Below, in pieces: positions 12,001 through 15,740 of a DNA stretch of 15,909 bases. Under the pieces are notes generated by a model. It searched no databases. It worked only from the letters and a program-made list of their open reading frames with translations, and was not told the DNA's origin. Numbering within the stretch: position 1 is the first letter of the stretch; every line of letters begins with the position of its first letter. Source of the stretch: W0P28-013 sp963658575 (lineage in GTDB: Bacteria > Bacteroidota > Bacteroidia > Bacteroidales > Paludibacteraceae); contig CAVKQB010000052.1 of NCBI GenBank assembly GCA_963658575.1, positions 1 through 15,909 on the forward strand, in the 5' to 3' direction. Both the position numbers and the translations under genes were made by a program.

Positions 12001-14432
12001 CACCGCAAAAGGCAGGCACCTACACGTTCTATGCAGAGGCCTACCACACGGCCAACGACAAGGAGTGCGCTTCGGATCTGGCTGTCCACACGGTGCGGGT
12101 AAATGCTGTGCCAGACGTTCGCAATAGCGACCTCAAAGTGGTTTCGTCGCTCGACTCGACAGCCAACGCCTGCATCAATACACCGTTCGAATTGGAAGCC
12201 ACGGCAGGCTACACCAAGTACGTGTTTGGTCTTGTCGATAAGGACACTGAGAAAGTGATACCGAAGCAGGAAGGCACGAACAACATATTTAGCACCACCG
12301 TAACTACCGAAGGCGATTGGACCTACTACTGCGACTTCTTCAACGATGCAGGTTGCTACAAGCGTGTGGAGATTACCGTTCATATCAACCCGATGCCGAG
12401 CGGTATCAGCATCACTGCCACAGGCGACCTCAACAACGAGAAGACAGGCGAAGCCACCATCTGTCAGGGCAAGGAGATTACGCTCACAGGCAACGACCCA
12501 TCGGGCAACCAAAACCGCTACGAATGGATCGATACCGACGGCAAAACCTATTCGGGACAAGCTATCATGGTAAGCCCAATCAGCACCACCACCTACACGC
12601 TGACCGTTACCAACAAGAGCGGTTGCCAATTGCAGAGCAGTTTCAAGGTGAATGTAGTGCCGATGGACAAACTGACCGTAACCGCCAATGGCACCACCGA
12701 CTCGATAGCGGTATGCGCAGGCAGTGCCGACAAGATTACGCTGCGTGTAACGGGCTCGTCGGCCTCCACCTACAAATGGACGTGCCAAGAACTCAACATC
12801 ACACGGTCGAATCAACCGTCGAGCATAACGGTAGATGCACCAGATAGAGATGTAACTTGGATTGTCGAAGCGTTGTCGAGTGCCAACAAGAGTTACAACA
12901 CCTCCTGCAACAGCGTTGGCAGTGTCAAGATTCACGTTCTGCCGAATCCCGATAACACGGGCGGCCGCATCGACGTGAATGGCGGTGAGGCACACGCCGT
13001 TTGCGCCGGCTCCACAGCAACGCTCACTGGCAATCACACCGATGCCGTTACCTATCGCTGGAGTACGGGCGAGGTGAAGACCGAAATTCAAGTGCTGATA
13101 CCAGCCTTCGAGAGCGACACCACCGTTACCTACTGGGCGATTGGCCGCAATGCACTCGGCTGCGAAAATACGACGGACACCATGAAGATAAGTCTGCTCG
13201 TGAAACCGCAACCCGAACCGCGCATAGCAAGCGAAACCACCTGCTACGAAGGACAGACGTTGCGCCTCGAAGCCGAAGATAAGACCTTGGATTACCGCTG
13301 GTACGACGAAAACGGCGACAAAGTGTCGAAGAAATACTTCTACGAATTCGTACGCGACGAGGCCGGCATCTACAACTGCAAACTCACAGCCCGAAACGAC
13401 ATTGGTTGCGAAACCACCATCACCGTATCGGTAACTGTGCAGAAGTTCGAACCCGTAGTGGTTGGACTTGCCTACGTCTGCTCGGGACAATCGACCAAAC
13501 TCTGGGTCGATGGCTGCTCGACGGCCGCCGGATACCAATTCCGCTGGAGATACGCAGGCAACGAAATCAGTCGGCAGGATACCGTCGAAGTGGCGCTGCT
13601 TGGCGGCTACACGGTAGAGGTTACCACACCGTGGAACGCCGTCGGCACGGGACAGATTACTATCTCGCAAAGCGAAACGCCAGCGATTAAGTTCAGCGCC
13701 TCGCAGCCGGCCTGTCAAGGCGACCGCTACGCACAACTGTCGTACAGCGTTACGGGCGGCCTGCCAACCTACTACTCGCTTGGCTTCGGCGAAGAGGCAC
13801 GCAATGTCGGATTCCAAGATGTGGCCGATGCCGCTATGACTAGCAACAGCATCAACATCGATTTGCCGAGCAACGTACCGTCGGGCACATACCAAGTGCG
13901 TGTGTCGCTCAAAAACTCCAACGGTTGCGAAAGTGCTTGGTACGACGTGAAGTTCAGCGTGGGCGAAGACATGGTAGAAGAGATGTGGGACGATGTGCTG
14001 ATATGCAACGACCTGCAAAACGAATTTACCGCCTACCAGTGGTACAAGAATGGCGAACGCATCACAGGCGCAACCATGCAGTACTACTCCGAATTAGGCG
14101 GATTCAGCGGCGACTACTATGTGATAGCCTACAACGGCAGCACATCGGTTGCATCGTGCGTTGTGCAGTATGCCGCAAGCAAACAAGAAGTTGCCATATC
14201 GCCCAACCCGCTGAAACGCTACCAGACGTTGCACGTAACACTGCCGTTCTCGGCCGACGTACTGTTTGGCTCACGCATCGAGATAATCGACGCCATCGGC
14301 CGCACGCTCTACACCATCGATAGGGTAGAAGCCGAAAACGGCATAGTCATCGGTTATCCGTCGGGAGTTTACATGGTGCGCGTCAGCCTGAACGACGGCC
14401 GTGTACTCACCGAAAAATTCGTAGTTCAATAA
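1..14432 (+). CDS. Giant multi-Ig-like-domain T9SS surface protein, 5' partial
   Basis: This is the C-terminal part of a very large secreted surface protein. The frame is open from the first full codon at position 3 to the TAA at 14430-14432, giving at least 4809 residues. A GTG at 48 could be read as a start. However, the 15 codons before it encode the end of another repeat (VQPTATTPYNIV matches the repeat consensus SPTATTTYTV), so the true start and signal peptide lie upstream. Counting the codon at 48 as residue 1, the order is: end of a partial repeat (1-19), 55 complete Ig-like/PKD-like repeats (20-4541), a SprB-like module (4542-4642), a YQWYKNG module (4643-4714) and a T9SS sorting domain (4715-4794). 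Repeats contain IC-x-G, LTASG, Y-x-W-S-x-G, ITV-x-P, TTTY and NGC. Composition is Thr-rich with two Cys per typical repeat. Adhesin or stalk function is inferred; no catalytic domain is seen. The intact 14-kb frame argues for selection. Confidence 0.93.
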   Translation, partial: IFNVQPTATTPYNIVVKNAAGCVTETSQTITVYDKPIVSISDQTTACQGEEVTLTASGGTEYVWSNGTLSETNTFTVNGTTPVSGWVKGKNANGCWSDQVPYTITINQKPTIEVSGTMDICIGKSTTLTASGASTYVWSWTGGTKTGKTIEVSPTTNTDYTVEGTDANGCKNTATVTVKVYPEPVVVIAGLTEVCEDGEITLTATATAASGTAASGTFRWNNGSTNNSIKVSAAGTYEVTFTGEGGCTATAKHTVNTKTIVAKINDQIGGTTTICNGDEIALTASGGNTYLWDNGFGTDATIKDSPTTTTTYWATVTDNVSGCSKRVSHTVKVMPKPTLSFVGETTICYGSTTEITVSGAQDYVWGDGLGTGATIKVSPTATTKYTVTATDANGCKASGEIEVKVVPTPVAKITADKTEICVGDQVTLTASGGDTYEWGDGQTGSTITVSPTATTTYKVKTYKNGCPSAEVSREITVYDLPNVSIAASATTVCVGETVTLTASGATSYKWSTGATTQSITVTVNSDVTYEVTGKKNGCESTAKQTIKVNTPPTINISSNTGQLSICKGESITLTASGANTYVWANGLGNTPSITVSPTAEAYYTVEGTDANGCKATQSVTVKVYDKPNPTISGATEICEGTSTTLTAVWADAIAWEWSTGATTQSVDIDKAGSYWVIVTGKGGCSTKVDAIVTYKTPVSGSIAGPDRGVCKGETVTLTANGGKTYNWDDNAYESEKLVITNIQTTGTYWVTITGANGCTQRVSYTVFVNELPSVSIRGNLTFCEGASTELTAVGIGDVLWSTGETTPTITVKAEGTYSVTLTDANGCKASAQVEVERNPLPVAKITGDTEVCEGKSVTLTVSGAESYTWSTGATGESITVKPTKTTTYTVTPRTGNCTGDPVSHKVTVNTKPVITFDGDFEICAGEKAVITADGADSYTWGDGTTGATYTTAALDATTTFTVTGRINATSCETQKQVTVTVKPKPTISISGTTEVCAGESATLTVWPDGGTYKWSTGSIERTATFDNLISDKDYWVDVTIDGCTNRYTGTIKVNSIPQAVITTNTTKNTVCRGGSITLTASGGTSGTYTYLWAHDGSRSASVTVSPTADTRYSVTVIGAGNCQATATIDIEVLDLPIAKITADKNTVCEGDEVTLSASDGVKWQWYIGNTEIPNAIDQHYTVTNASYGTTTYKVAVENANGCRVEASYTLTVSRKPDATISGNLNICKGSSTTLTAPTSDSYLWNTGERTKSITVAPLKDTNYSVTVTVGDCQATSDAVTVVVNELPTPTLTADDNEICVGNSTTLRAGAGYSYYKWSTKDGVIKEGTNVQNIGVSPTEKTTYTVTVTDANGCVGSAQTTVDVTQVAAPTITVLSGSTTVCAGSEVVLQSSAAKTYQWSSNVDATQQKAQTVVVYPTQTTIYTVTTTNKKGCTSSKDITIKVTKLPTPKITGTANMCKGDVTGVELTATSDVEGATFVWSTGENTPSITVKPTKTTTYYVWASNGTCKNPTPDKFEVTVNNPPKAEITGKESICLGESVELEATGGISYLWKDVEGSAKTLSKITVTPTQTTTYTCTVTDEKGCSIDVSYKVTVNALPTVSIISKTKKICRGESVTLSATGGNTYEWSTGETTNPIIVTPAYTTTYTVEATNANGCTSEAEITIEVVQEPKAHIDGPTTICSETEATLKVVSDDGRTYTCRWLHNNSTNLAEKVKPTSTTTYTVEVFDGSCSTTLTHEVTVNTLEDPKIDGPAQICLGQPTTLRVANEPNNFVSYRWSTGETTQEITVTPSVVGMSTYTVTCTDVNECTSDATIDIVVSALPEVTVTPSTDVICAGDNTITLTASGAGNGGTYNWYEDELATVPLTGGEGTSTYTFNNLDYTRKIYVVAITKLGCASAPKEYELVVTPKPTPTITSSVPTNVICEGGTIELTASDPDPDVTFKWADGTEGAYLTITKAGEYRVTATNKAGCSQDATINIINEPLPEASITPSIIAGEGAGESTSICAGTRVKLTANPESTPTLTYTYKWNTGSTQREITVNPTATTTYTVTVTSASGCEQTAELELKVNDFVEIEGPEEVCAGKPYVLNAVGKNLTYYEWTRNDVALTQFDNKASIEVTDTVPNGQPSAEYVYAVKAVYDNNCESETTYTVTVYAKPSDLTINGIAGVDALDSVCVGSPKQLSVIPTKGSSLTGATYMWTGVGITDQTAATQTITPTVAGNEKYSCQITMPGGCDTTVNITLKAVPLPELAVCPDTTICFGTSAKLYLTAKNNCPAGTTITWTSTNGGGGGSGDTVIVAPTATTTYTIEAKTPTPLNCSATTTVTVKVIPQQKPTVTPTPALICLDANGISEDDLTLTTADTDSEGRKFKAYKWYAEDDPTTTLGTTAEITVEKANVTTTRTYVVEVTTEEGCTATGKVEVPVSAKPSVSIKGEKQVCAGKSLVLEAESPINVARYEWTTNANPTKPFATTQSVTVWPTEDENTYYLTVYNDKGCSFEVNPAHKVDILGVPKPQIIADNNPICEGDDVTLTASDLNNGQCTMIWDDQSTAPTRTIKALTATTTYSVTLTNENGCSETVEYEVKVNPLPKLKITGNTQVCVGDSVLLTVQDANGADNTYSWTGGKWKSAKPDNSQVWVYPTNTVDSTEYCVTSVDANKCKGKEVCHKILAFAKPIARINGKQMATDTICVGESLILEATGGTKFKWSTNAESAQITTPIYNSSKTYVFWVDVYNEANCVERDSIWIYVAPLPTAYITTSDKRVCEGTEVTLRASDAPSGSTYTYAWTNNTGATIDNANQQEIKVKPAVTTTYTVTVTDVKTGCYRQISQPIDVDPQAKVNFDAAAPDSICETDEFTLEIKGDVTGQTIVWEKQKDGATVDVSAWKGMTKITDKPTKGNYVYRATLTNQTTTCQTVLEHKLTVSRVPKPSISVTSGATTICQGEEVTLRASNDEDIYTTDKVKFVWKVGNDIISTSDNQREITVKPNKTTIYTLQIEDLANHCIDVADVTINVNPQPNVTLVVQYPDGATPNRICQTDSITLRIVGETVGLTTRWFKGTTPITAWDDKFVVKDAPDASTDYSVTVANALCELKLDTTIEVNRVPNPKISSVNGETTICQGNQIELKANEAQETGYTYKWTSSNAQETIETPTTQNITVSPTATTTYTYTVTSTSTGCSRFDTLRIVVNRRPEATLEVKFANTENTEGICAGEPFTLNVVSTEHGTLATTWYANEVEQTAWADMLSLPNITADDTTTYRVEVRFAGFDCSTTLEKTVNMQPVPDPTVRVQGGGSSTICEGSELTLEAIVAKDSKFTYAWQSSTEGELDAEGNAVNGQEGQTITVRPTTPITYYAYVVTDPNTGCSRTGQIRVDVNLKPKVTLVTGGNTLAKDTLVCGGEPVEFRVDGDLTGLTFAWYKDNVLQTETSAHYTDTPEATATYHVIVTNETTACGTTINDLRCTVTVNVMPVPTIELVGAEATNHICAGTSITLKASENLRHDRNIYGYQWTENGRPLSGVDQQITRTPKETTTYIYTIVDNRPDGGGCTRSVDTTIYVYELPKVTLEKSLADGAIYCAGDPITLSVKAGEGTNAGDLTYTWLRNGETLSETSATLTDYPTGAVSNESDTTYNYEVIVENKDSHCQADPTGLTFSVTVAPLPQPSISAFDNNGDPITKGQEVCPDRSIRLQATNLSGKLFRYTWYSQNQDDNDITTTDKPNEVWVSPSTTTTYTVEIENLTTKCKRMATYTVNVLKTPKIKIVSSAQTDAEGNSVACLNAPQITLTVVQEDGTAIDEYKYYFTWTDDTGTFSSNASSITLQTTEVSEHTYTVTVTNYSATLQCPVTAKHTVQIQRAPVVTIDAYTDGTLLADGEWVCAGEAVTLQATQQPRTSYEWSDNFGEIYSANSENNAREIIVYPQKTTTYTVKVTSLAGCSYETQRTIYVNPKPVVTISGPTSFCLEAVDGTFTLKATSTPYSRNNTYFVWMYTVDGAEQEIYGPDSITIAPQKAGTYTFYAEAYHTANDKECASDLAVHTVRVNAVPDVRNSDLKVVSSLDSTANACINTPFELEATAGYTKYVFGLVDKDTEKVIPKQEGTNNIFSTTVTTEGDWTYYCDFFNDAGCYKRVEITVHINPMPSGISITATGDLNNEKTGEATICQGKEITLTGNDPSGNQNRYEWIDTDGKTYSGQAIMVSPISTTTYTLTVTNKSGCQLQSSFKVNVVPMDKLTVTANGTTDSIAVCAGSADKITLRVTGSSASTYKWTCQELNITRSNQPSSITVDAPDRDVTWIVEALSSANKSYNTSCNSVGSVKIHVLPNPDNTGGRIDVNGGEAHAVCAGSTATLTGNHTDAVTYRWSTGEVKTEIQVLIPAFESDTTVTYWAIGRNALGCENTTDTMKISLLVKPQPEPRIASETTCYEGQTLRLEAEDKTLDYRWYDENGDKVSKKYFYEFVRDEAGIYNCKLTARNDIGCETTITVSVTVQKFEPVVVGLAYVCSGQSTKLWVDGCSTAAGYQFRWRYAGNEISRQDTVEVALLGGYTVEVTTPWNAVGTGQITISQSETPAIKFSASQPACQGDRYAQLSYSVTGGLPTYYSLGFGEEARNVGFQDVADAAMTSNSINIDLPSNVPSGTYQVRVSLKNSNGCESAWYDVKFSVGEDMVEEMWDDVLICNDLQNEFTAYQWYKNGERITGATMQYYSELGGFSGDYYVIAYNGSTSVASCVVQYAASKQEVAISPNPLKRYQTLHVTLPFSADVLFGSRIEIIDAIGRTLYTIDRVEAENGIVIGYPSGVYMVRVSLNDGRVLTEKFVVQ
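327..2951 (+). repeat. Six-domain higher-order duplication (domains 2-7 and 8-13)
   Basis: Domains 2-7 (327-1652, 442 residues) match domains 8-13 (1653-2951, 433 residues) in order, with an offset of 1293-1329 nt. Domain 2 and domain 8 share YTVEGTDANGCK. Domains 3 and 9 both end in a G-x-GGC form with AGTY/AGSY. Domains 4 and 10 both have TTTYW/TGTYW-type strands followed by R-V-S-(H/Y)-TV. Domains 5 and 11 share TDANGCKAS. Domains 6 and 12 share PVAKIT and a TG-x-x-ITV-x-PT-x-TTTY stretch. Domains 7 and 13 share a VTG(K/R) stretch followed by CE(S/T). This suggests duplication of a six-domain block followed by divergence. Confidence 0.7.
478..515 (+). repeat. 38-bp exact direct repeat, copy 1 (other copy 1807-1844)
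   Basis: Positions 478-515 and 1807-1844 are identical over 38 bp. They encode the YTVEGTDANGCK segment of domains 2 and 8, and identity stops at the base on each side. Most other repeat pairs differ at synonymous sites, so this patch indicates more recent copying or gene conversion between these two domains. The core encoding TDANGCK recurs almost unchanged in domain 5 (near 1170-1194). Confidence 0.9.
8250..11549 (+). repeat. Alternating A-B two-domain higher-order repeat (domains 36-47)
   Basis: Here the domains alternate between two recognisable types. A-type domains (36, 38, 40, 42, 44, 46) typically start with a P-x-P-x-I linker, have ICQG/ICEG-like B strands and carry an I-x-V-x-P-x-x-TT-x-Y stretch. 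B-type domains (37, 39, 41, 43, 45, 47) start with P-x-V-T-L-like strands, often have G-(L/D/Q)-T-x-x-W before the core Trp, and carry a T/K-D-x-P motif in place of V-x-P. Dimers start at 8250, 8772, 9303, 9834, 10392 and 10965, with lengths 174, 177, 177, 186, 191 and 195 residues. Domain 47 fits the B type least well. The pattern implies that a two-domain unit was the unit of duplication. Confidence 0.72.
13671..13973 (+). other. SprB-like/penultimate beta-sandwich module of the giant protein
   Basis: Residues 4542-4642 break the Ig-like repeat pattern. The module begins ETPAIKFSASQPACQGD, then YSVTGGLPTYYSL, a stretch rich in polar loops, and PSGTYQVRVSLKNSNGCES before VKFSV. It keeps two Cys in places similar to the repeats, but lacks the Y-x-W-S-x-G core. 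Modules of this shape often precede the C-terminal region of T9SS cargo in Bacteroidales; the exact family is not assigned here. Confidence 0.55.
13974..14189 (+). other. YQWYKNG-type module before the sorting domain
   Basis: Residues 4643-4714 contain a Cys (VLICND), then AYQWYKNGERITGATMQYY, G-x-YYVIAYNG and a second Cys (ASCVVQY). The YQWYKNG-x-x-I-x-GAT signature is a compact Ig-like module that commonly sits just before the T9SS sorting domain of Bacteroidota surface proteins. It probably spaces the repeats from the outer membrane. Confidence 0.65.
14190..14429 (+). other. T9SS type A-like C-terminal sorting domain
   Basis: The last 80 residues (4715-4794) carry the hallmarks of the type IX secretion sorting domain: SPNP near the start, a (I/V)-x-(I/V)-x-DAIGRTLY strand, a PSGVYMVRVSLNDGR strand and a K-F-V-V-Q end. 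In known T9SS cargo this domain directs passage through the outer-membrane translocon and is usually cleaved, with attachment of the protein to anionic lipopolysaccharide. It resembles the type A rather than the gliding-associated type B domain. This module makes surface localisation the most secure functional inference for the protein. Confidence 0.9.
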
Positions 14433-14464
14433 ACCCCAACGCTAACGTGATTATTTAGAACGAT
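14433..14464 (+). other. 32-bp intergenic spacer, no promoter or terminator seen
   Basis: Between the stop of the giant gene and the ATG of the barrel gene there are 32 bp. No hairpin, no TAnnTTTG box and no clear purine-rich Shine-Dalgarno sequence are visible; the bases just before the ATG are A/T-rich, which is common for Bacteroidota translation starts. The short spacing and lack of a terminator suggest co-transcription. Confidence 0.6.
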
Positions 14465-14539
14465 ATGAAGATTCTGAAGACGAAAAAAGTGGCGCTTGCC
14501 GTCGGCCTATTGGTGGCGGCAAGCATAGCCGCGCCAGCC
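14465..14539 (+). other. Predicted Sec signal peptide of the barrel protein
   Basis: Residues 1-25 have a basic n-region with four Lys, a hydrophobic core rich in Val, Ala and Leu, and A-P-A before the predicted cleavage. There is no lipobox Cys at the cleavage site, so a soluble-signal-peptidase (type I) substrate is expected rather than a lipoprotein. Confidence 0.85.
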
Positions 14540-15379
14540 AAAACACCGGCCTATATCGACCTCGAAGTGGGCGGCGGCGCAGTGATGATGCCCTACAATA
14601 GCAACGCAAAAAATCATGGCTTCTTCTCGGGCGGCACGTTCGATGTGGGCGCAAAATACTCGCTGCTGTTCCACCCGCGCAAAGGGTGGGGCGCAAGTTT
14701 CGGCTTGAATTTCTCGACCTTCCAAGGCGTGAAAGTGCTGAACGACAGCCTGTTTTCGGCCGCCATCGACGACCGCGGGCGCGCCTATACGCTCCGTGCC
14801 GACGTGAGCAACTGGACCGAACGACAGCAGCAGTACTCGTTCTCCATACCGATAAGCATCTTTTATCAGCACCAACGCCCACGCCATTCGGGGTGGTTCA
14901 CCTCGTTTGGTGTCAAACTCTATCTGCCGTTCTACACAGGCTACAAAGTAACGCAGGGCGACATTGTTACTCAGGGCTTCTACACGCAGTATGGCGGCAC
15001 CGATGTGTTCAACGGTCAGAACGGTCGCTGGATCGAAAATCTGCCGCAACATGGCTTCGGCAATTTCAAAACCATGCTACCACGCGGCGAAAACCAAGCC
15101 AATTTCATGCTGAGCGGTCAGGTGATGTTCGGTGCCATTCTGCGCCTCGACAAGAAAAACGAGATGTATCTGGCACTCTACCTCGAACACGGCTTCTACG
15201 ATATGTACATCAACCGCGATGCGAAGGGGCTGTTCACCACCATCAAGGACGTGAATTCGTACGAATACAACGGCTACTATTCGAGCCTCGCCACCAAAAC
15301 CATTCCGATAATGTTTGGCCTGAAAGTGGGTTGGCGCTTCAAGGACGTGCACGACTGTAACTGCATACGCCAGCAGTAG
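14465..15379 (+). CDS. Outer-membrane beta-barrel protein (porin-like), partner of the giant protein
   Basis: This 304-residue protein starts at the ATG at 14465. The start is supported by an immediate signal peptide (basic KILKTKK, hydrophobic VALAVGLLVAASIAA, APA before predicted cleavage after residue 25). The mature part has no long hydrophobic helix, but has many alternating beta-strands with aromatic girdle residues, such as YSFSIPISIFYQ (124-135), a FMLSGQVMFGAILRL strand (214-228), a MYLALYLEHGFY strand (234-245) and a final strand GLKVGWRF (285-292). The last strand ends in Phe, as in outer-membrane barrels. A 12-residue tail follows with a C-N-C motif (298-300). There is no OmpA peptidoglycan-binding domain and no QYMFNPL-type PorP/SprF hallmark. 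It lies 32 bp after the giant T9SS protein, so an assembly or anchoring role at the outer membrane is plausible, by analogy to sprF after sprB. The specific family and any substrate are unknown. Confidence 0.82.
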   Translation: MKILKTKKVALAVGLLVAASIAAPAKTPAYIDLEVGGGAVMMPYNSNAKNHGFFSGGTFDVGAKYSLLFHPRKGWGASFGLNFSTFQGVKVLNDSLFSAAIDDRGRAYTLRADVSNWTERQQQYSFSIPISIFYQHQRPRHSGWFTSFGVKLYLPFYTGYKVTQGDIVTQGFYTQYGGTDVFNGQNGRWIENLPQHGFGNFKTMLPRGENQANFMLSGQVMFGAILRLDKKNEMYLALYLEHGFYDMYINRDAKGLFTTIKDVNSYEYNGYYSSLATKTIPIMFGLKVGWRFKDVHDCNCIRQQ

Positions 15380-15398
15380 GCGGCCGCTGCAAACACAC

Positions 15399-15437
15399 AA
15401 AATGGGTTCGACAAACATCGAACCCATTTTTGTTTTT
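15399..15437 (+). terminator. Intrinsic terminator, probably bidirectional
   Basis: A perfect 13-bp inverted repeat (15399-15411 and 15418-15430) with a 6-nt loop (15412-15417) starts 19 bp after the barrel stop codon. The plus strand follows it with a T-rich tract to 15437. The outer four stem pairs are A-T, so the minus strand also ends in T-rich sequence. The hairpin is therefore placed to stop both the operon and the convergent tRNA transcript. Confidence 0.9.
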
Positions 15438-15439
15438 AG

Positions 15440-15525
15440 TACCGGAAGTGGGACTTGAACCCACACGAACATTACTGTTCAACGGATTTTAAGTCCGTCT
15501 TGTCTACCGATTCCAACATTCCGGC
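15440..15525 (-). tRNA. tRNA-Leu(UAA)
   Basis: This is an 86-nt class II tRNA on the minus strand. The acceptor stem pairs GCCGGAA (15519-15525) with TTCCGGT (15441-15447), with a terminal G-U pair and discriminator A at 15440. The anticodon stem ACGGA/TCCGT encloses the loop CTTAAAA, giving anticodon TAA at 15489-15491. A long variable arm with a 5-bp stem (GAACA/TGTTC) marks it as Leu-type. The T arm is GTGGG-TTCAAGT-CCCAC. CCA is not encoded. It decodes UUA and UUG codons. Confidence 0.96.
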
Positions 15526-15546
15526 CTGTCCCTAAAAACGGACGTG

Positions 15547-15554
15547 CAAAGATA
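15547..15554 (-). promoter_or_regulatory. Bacteroidota-type -7 box for tRNA-Leu
   Basis: The minus strand reads TATCTTTG, an exact fit to the TAnnTTTG element used by the primary sigma factor of Bacteroidota. Its distance predicts transcription starting about 15 nt before the tRNA 5' end. No TTTG-type -33 element is found at the usual spacing; the nearest TTG is about 14 nt upstream, at 15569-15571. Confidence 0.65.
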
Positions 15555-15563
15555 GCAAATTTA

Positions 15564-15591
15564 ATTGACAATGGATAATGGACAATTGACA
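15564..15591. repeat. Heptanucleotide tandem array, 4 units
   Basis: Four contiguous 7-nt units fit the consensus AT(T/G)GA(C/T)A. The array resembles the short tandemly repeated repetitive (STRR) heptamers known in cyanobacteria and similar repeats seen in Bacteroidota spacers. It begins 10 bp upstream of the tRNA -7 box. Confidence 0.8.
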
Positions 15592-15600
15592 ATTAGTGAG

Positions 15601-15703
15601 AAAGTTTATCAAGTGTGAAAGTGTGTAAACTCTATAAAGTGTGAAAGTGAGAAAGTATGAAAGTTTATAAAGTTTATCAAGTAGAAAGTCTATAAAGCTT
15701 GTG
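15601..15703. repeat. Degenerate 6-10 nt tandem array, about 12 units
   Basis: About twelve successive units of 6-10 nt begin with AAG or AAAG (one with AAAC), with typical forms AAAGTGTG, AAAGTGAG, AAAGTATG, AAAGTTTAT and AAAGTCTAT. A 14-bp segment is repeated exactly at 15601-15614 and 15669-15682. No coding frame or protein-binding consensus is evident. Confidence 0.75.
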
Positions 15704-15705
15704 TT

Positions 15706-15737
15706 GATTTGGGGATTTGGTTATTTGTGGATTTGAT
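15706..15737. repeat. Octanucleotide tandem array, 4 units (GATTTGGK-like)
   Basis: Four 8-nt units (GATTTGGG, GATTTGGT, TATTTGTG, GATTTGAT) follow one another without gaps. The third unit is the most divergent. Confidence 0.65.
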
Positions 15738-15740
15738 TGA

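Larger units (their letters stand above)
105..13670 (+). repeat. 55 tandem Ig-like/PKD-like protein repeats
   Basis: Each repeat starts near a K/L/V-P dipeptide and follows the pattern P-x-I...(I/V)C-x-G-x-x-(V/I)TLTA...Y-x-W-S-x-G...ITV-x-P-x-x-TTTYTV...NGC...V-x-V. Repeats begin at 105, 327, 549, 777, 1008, 1224, 1440, 1653, 1878, 2088, 2313, 2517, 2733, 2952, 3168, 3405, 3645, 3858, 4098, 4335, 4566, 4791, 5007, 5232, 5463, 5727, 5949, 6213, 6468, 6741, 6993, 7278, 7530, 7761, 8016, 8250, 8505, 8772, 9042, 9303, 9564, 9834, 10122, 10392, 10668, 10965, 11253, 11550, 11826, 12108, 12393, 12663, 12945, 13209 and 13446. Lengths are 68-99 residues: the first 24 average about 74 and the last 31 about 88. 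The fold is inferred from resemblance to Bacteroidota Ig-like and PKD-like domains. The paired Cys (IC-x-G and NGC) probably form one disulfide per domain. Confidence 0.92.

Noticed and set aside
3717..14018. Long minus-strand open frames (331 to 921 codons) opposite the giant gene
   Set aside because: All lie in the antisense frame exactly in register with the sense codons. They stay open because the sense strand rarely uses TTA, CTA or TCA. Their translations have no recognisable domains, and they lie wholly opposite a coherent repeat protein.
140..14323. Short plus-strand open frames overlapping the giant gene in other frames
   Set aside because: They are Arg- and His-rich out-of-frame readings of the same repeats, without ribosome signals or domains.
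14433..14464. Separate promoter for the barrel gene
   Set aside because: The 32-bp gap has no TAnnTTTG or TTTG pair, so co-transcription is simpler; a promoter inside the giant gene cannot be excluded.
14507..15052. Minus-strand 181-codon frame opposite the barrel gene
   Set aside because: It overlaps a gene with a signal peptide and a full barrel pattern, and its own translation shows no domain or signal.
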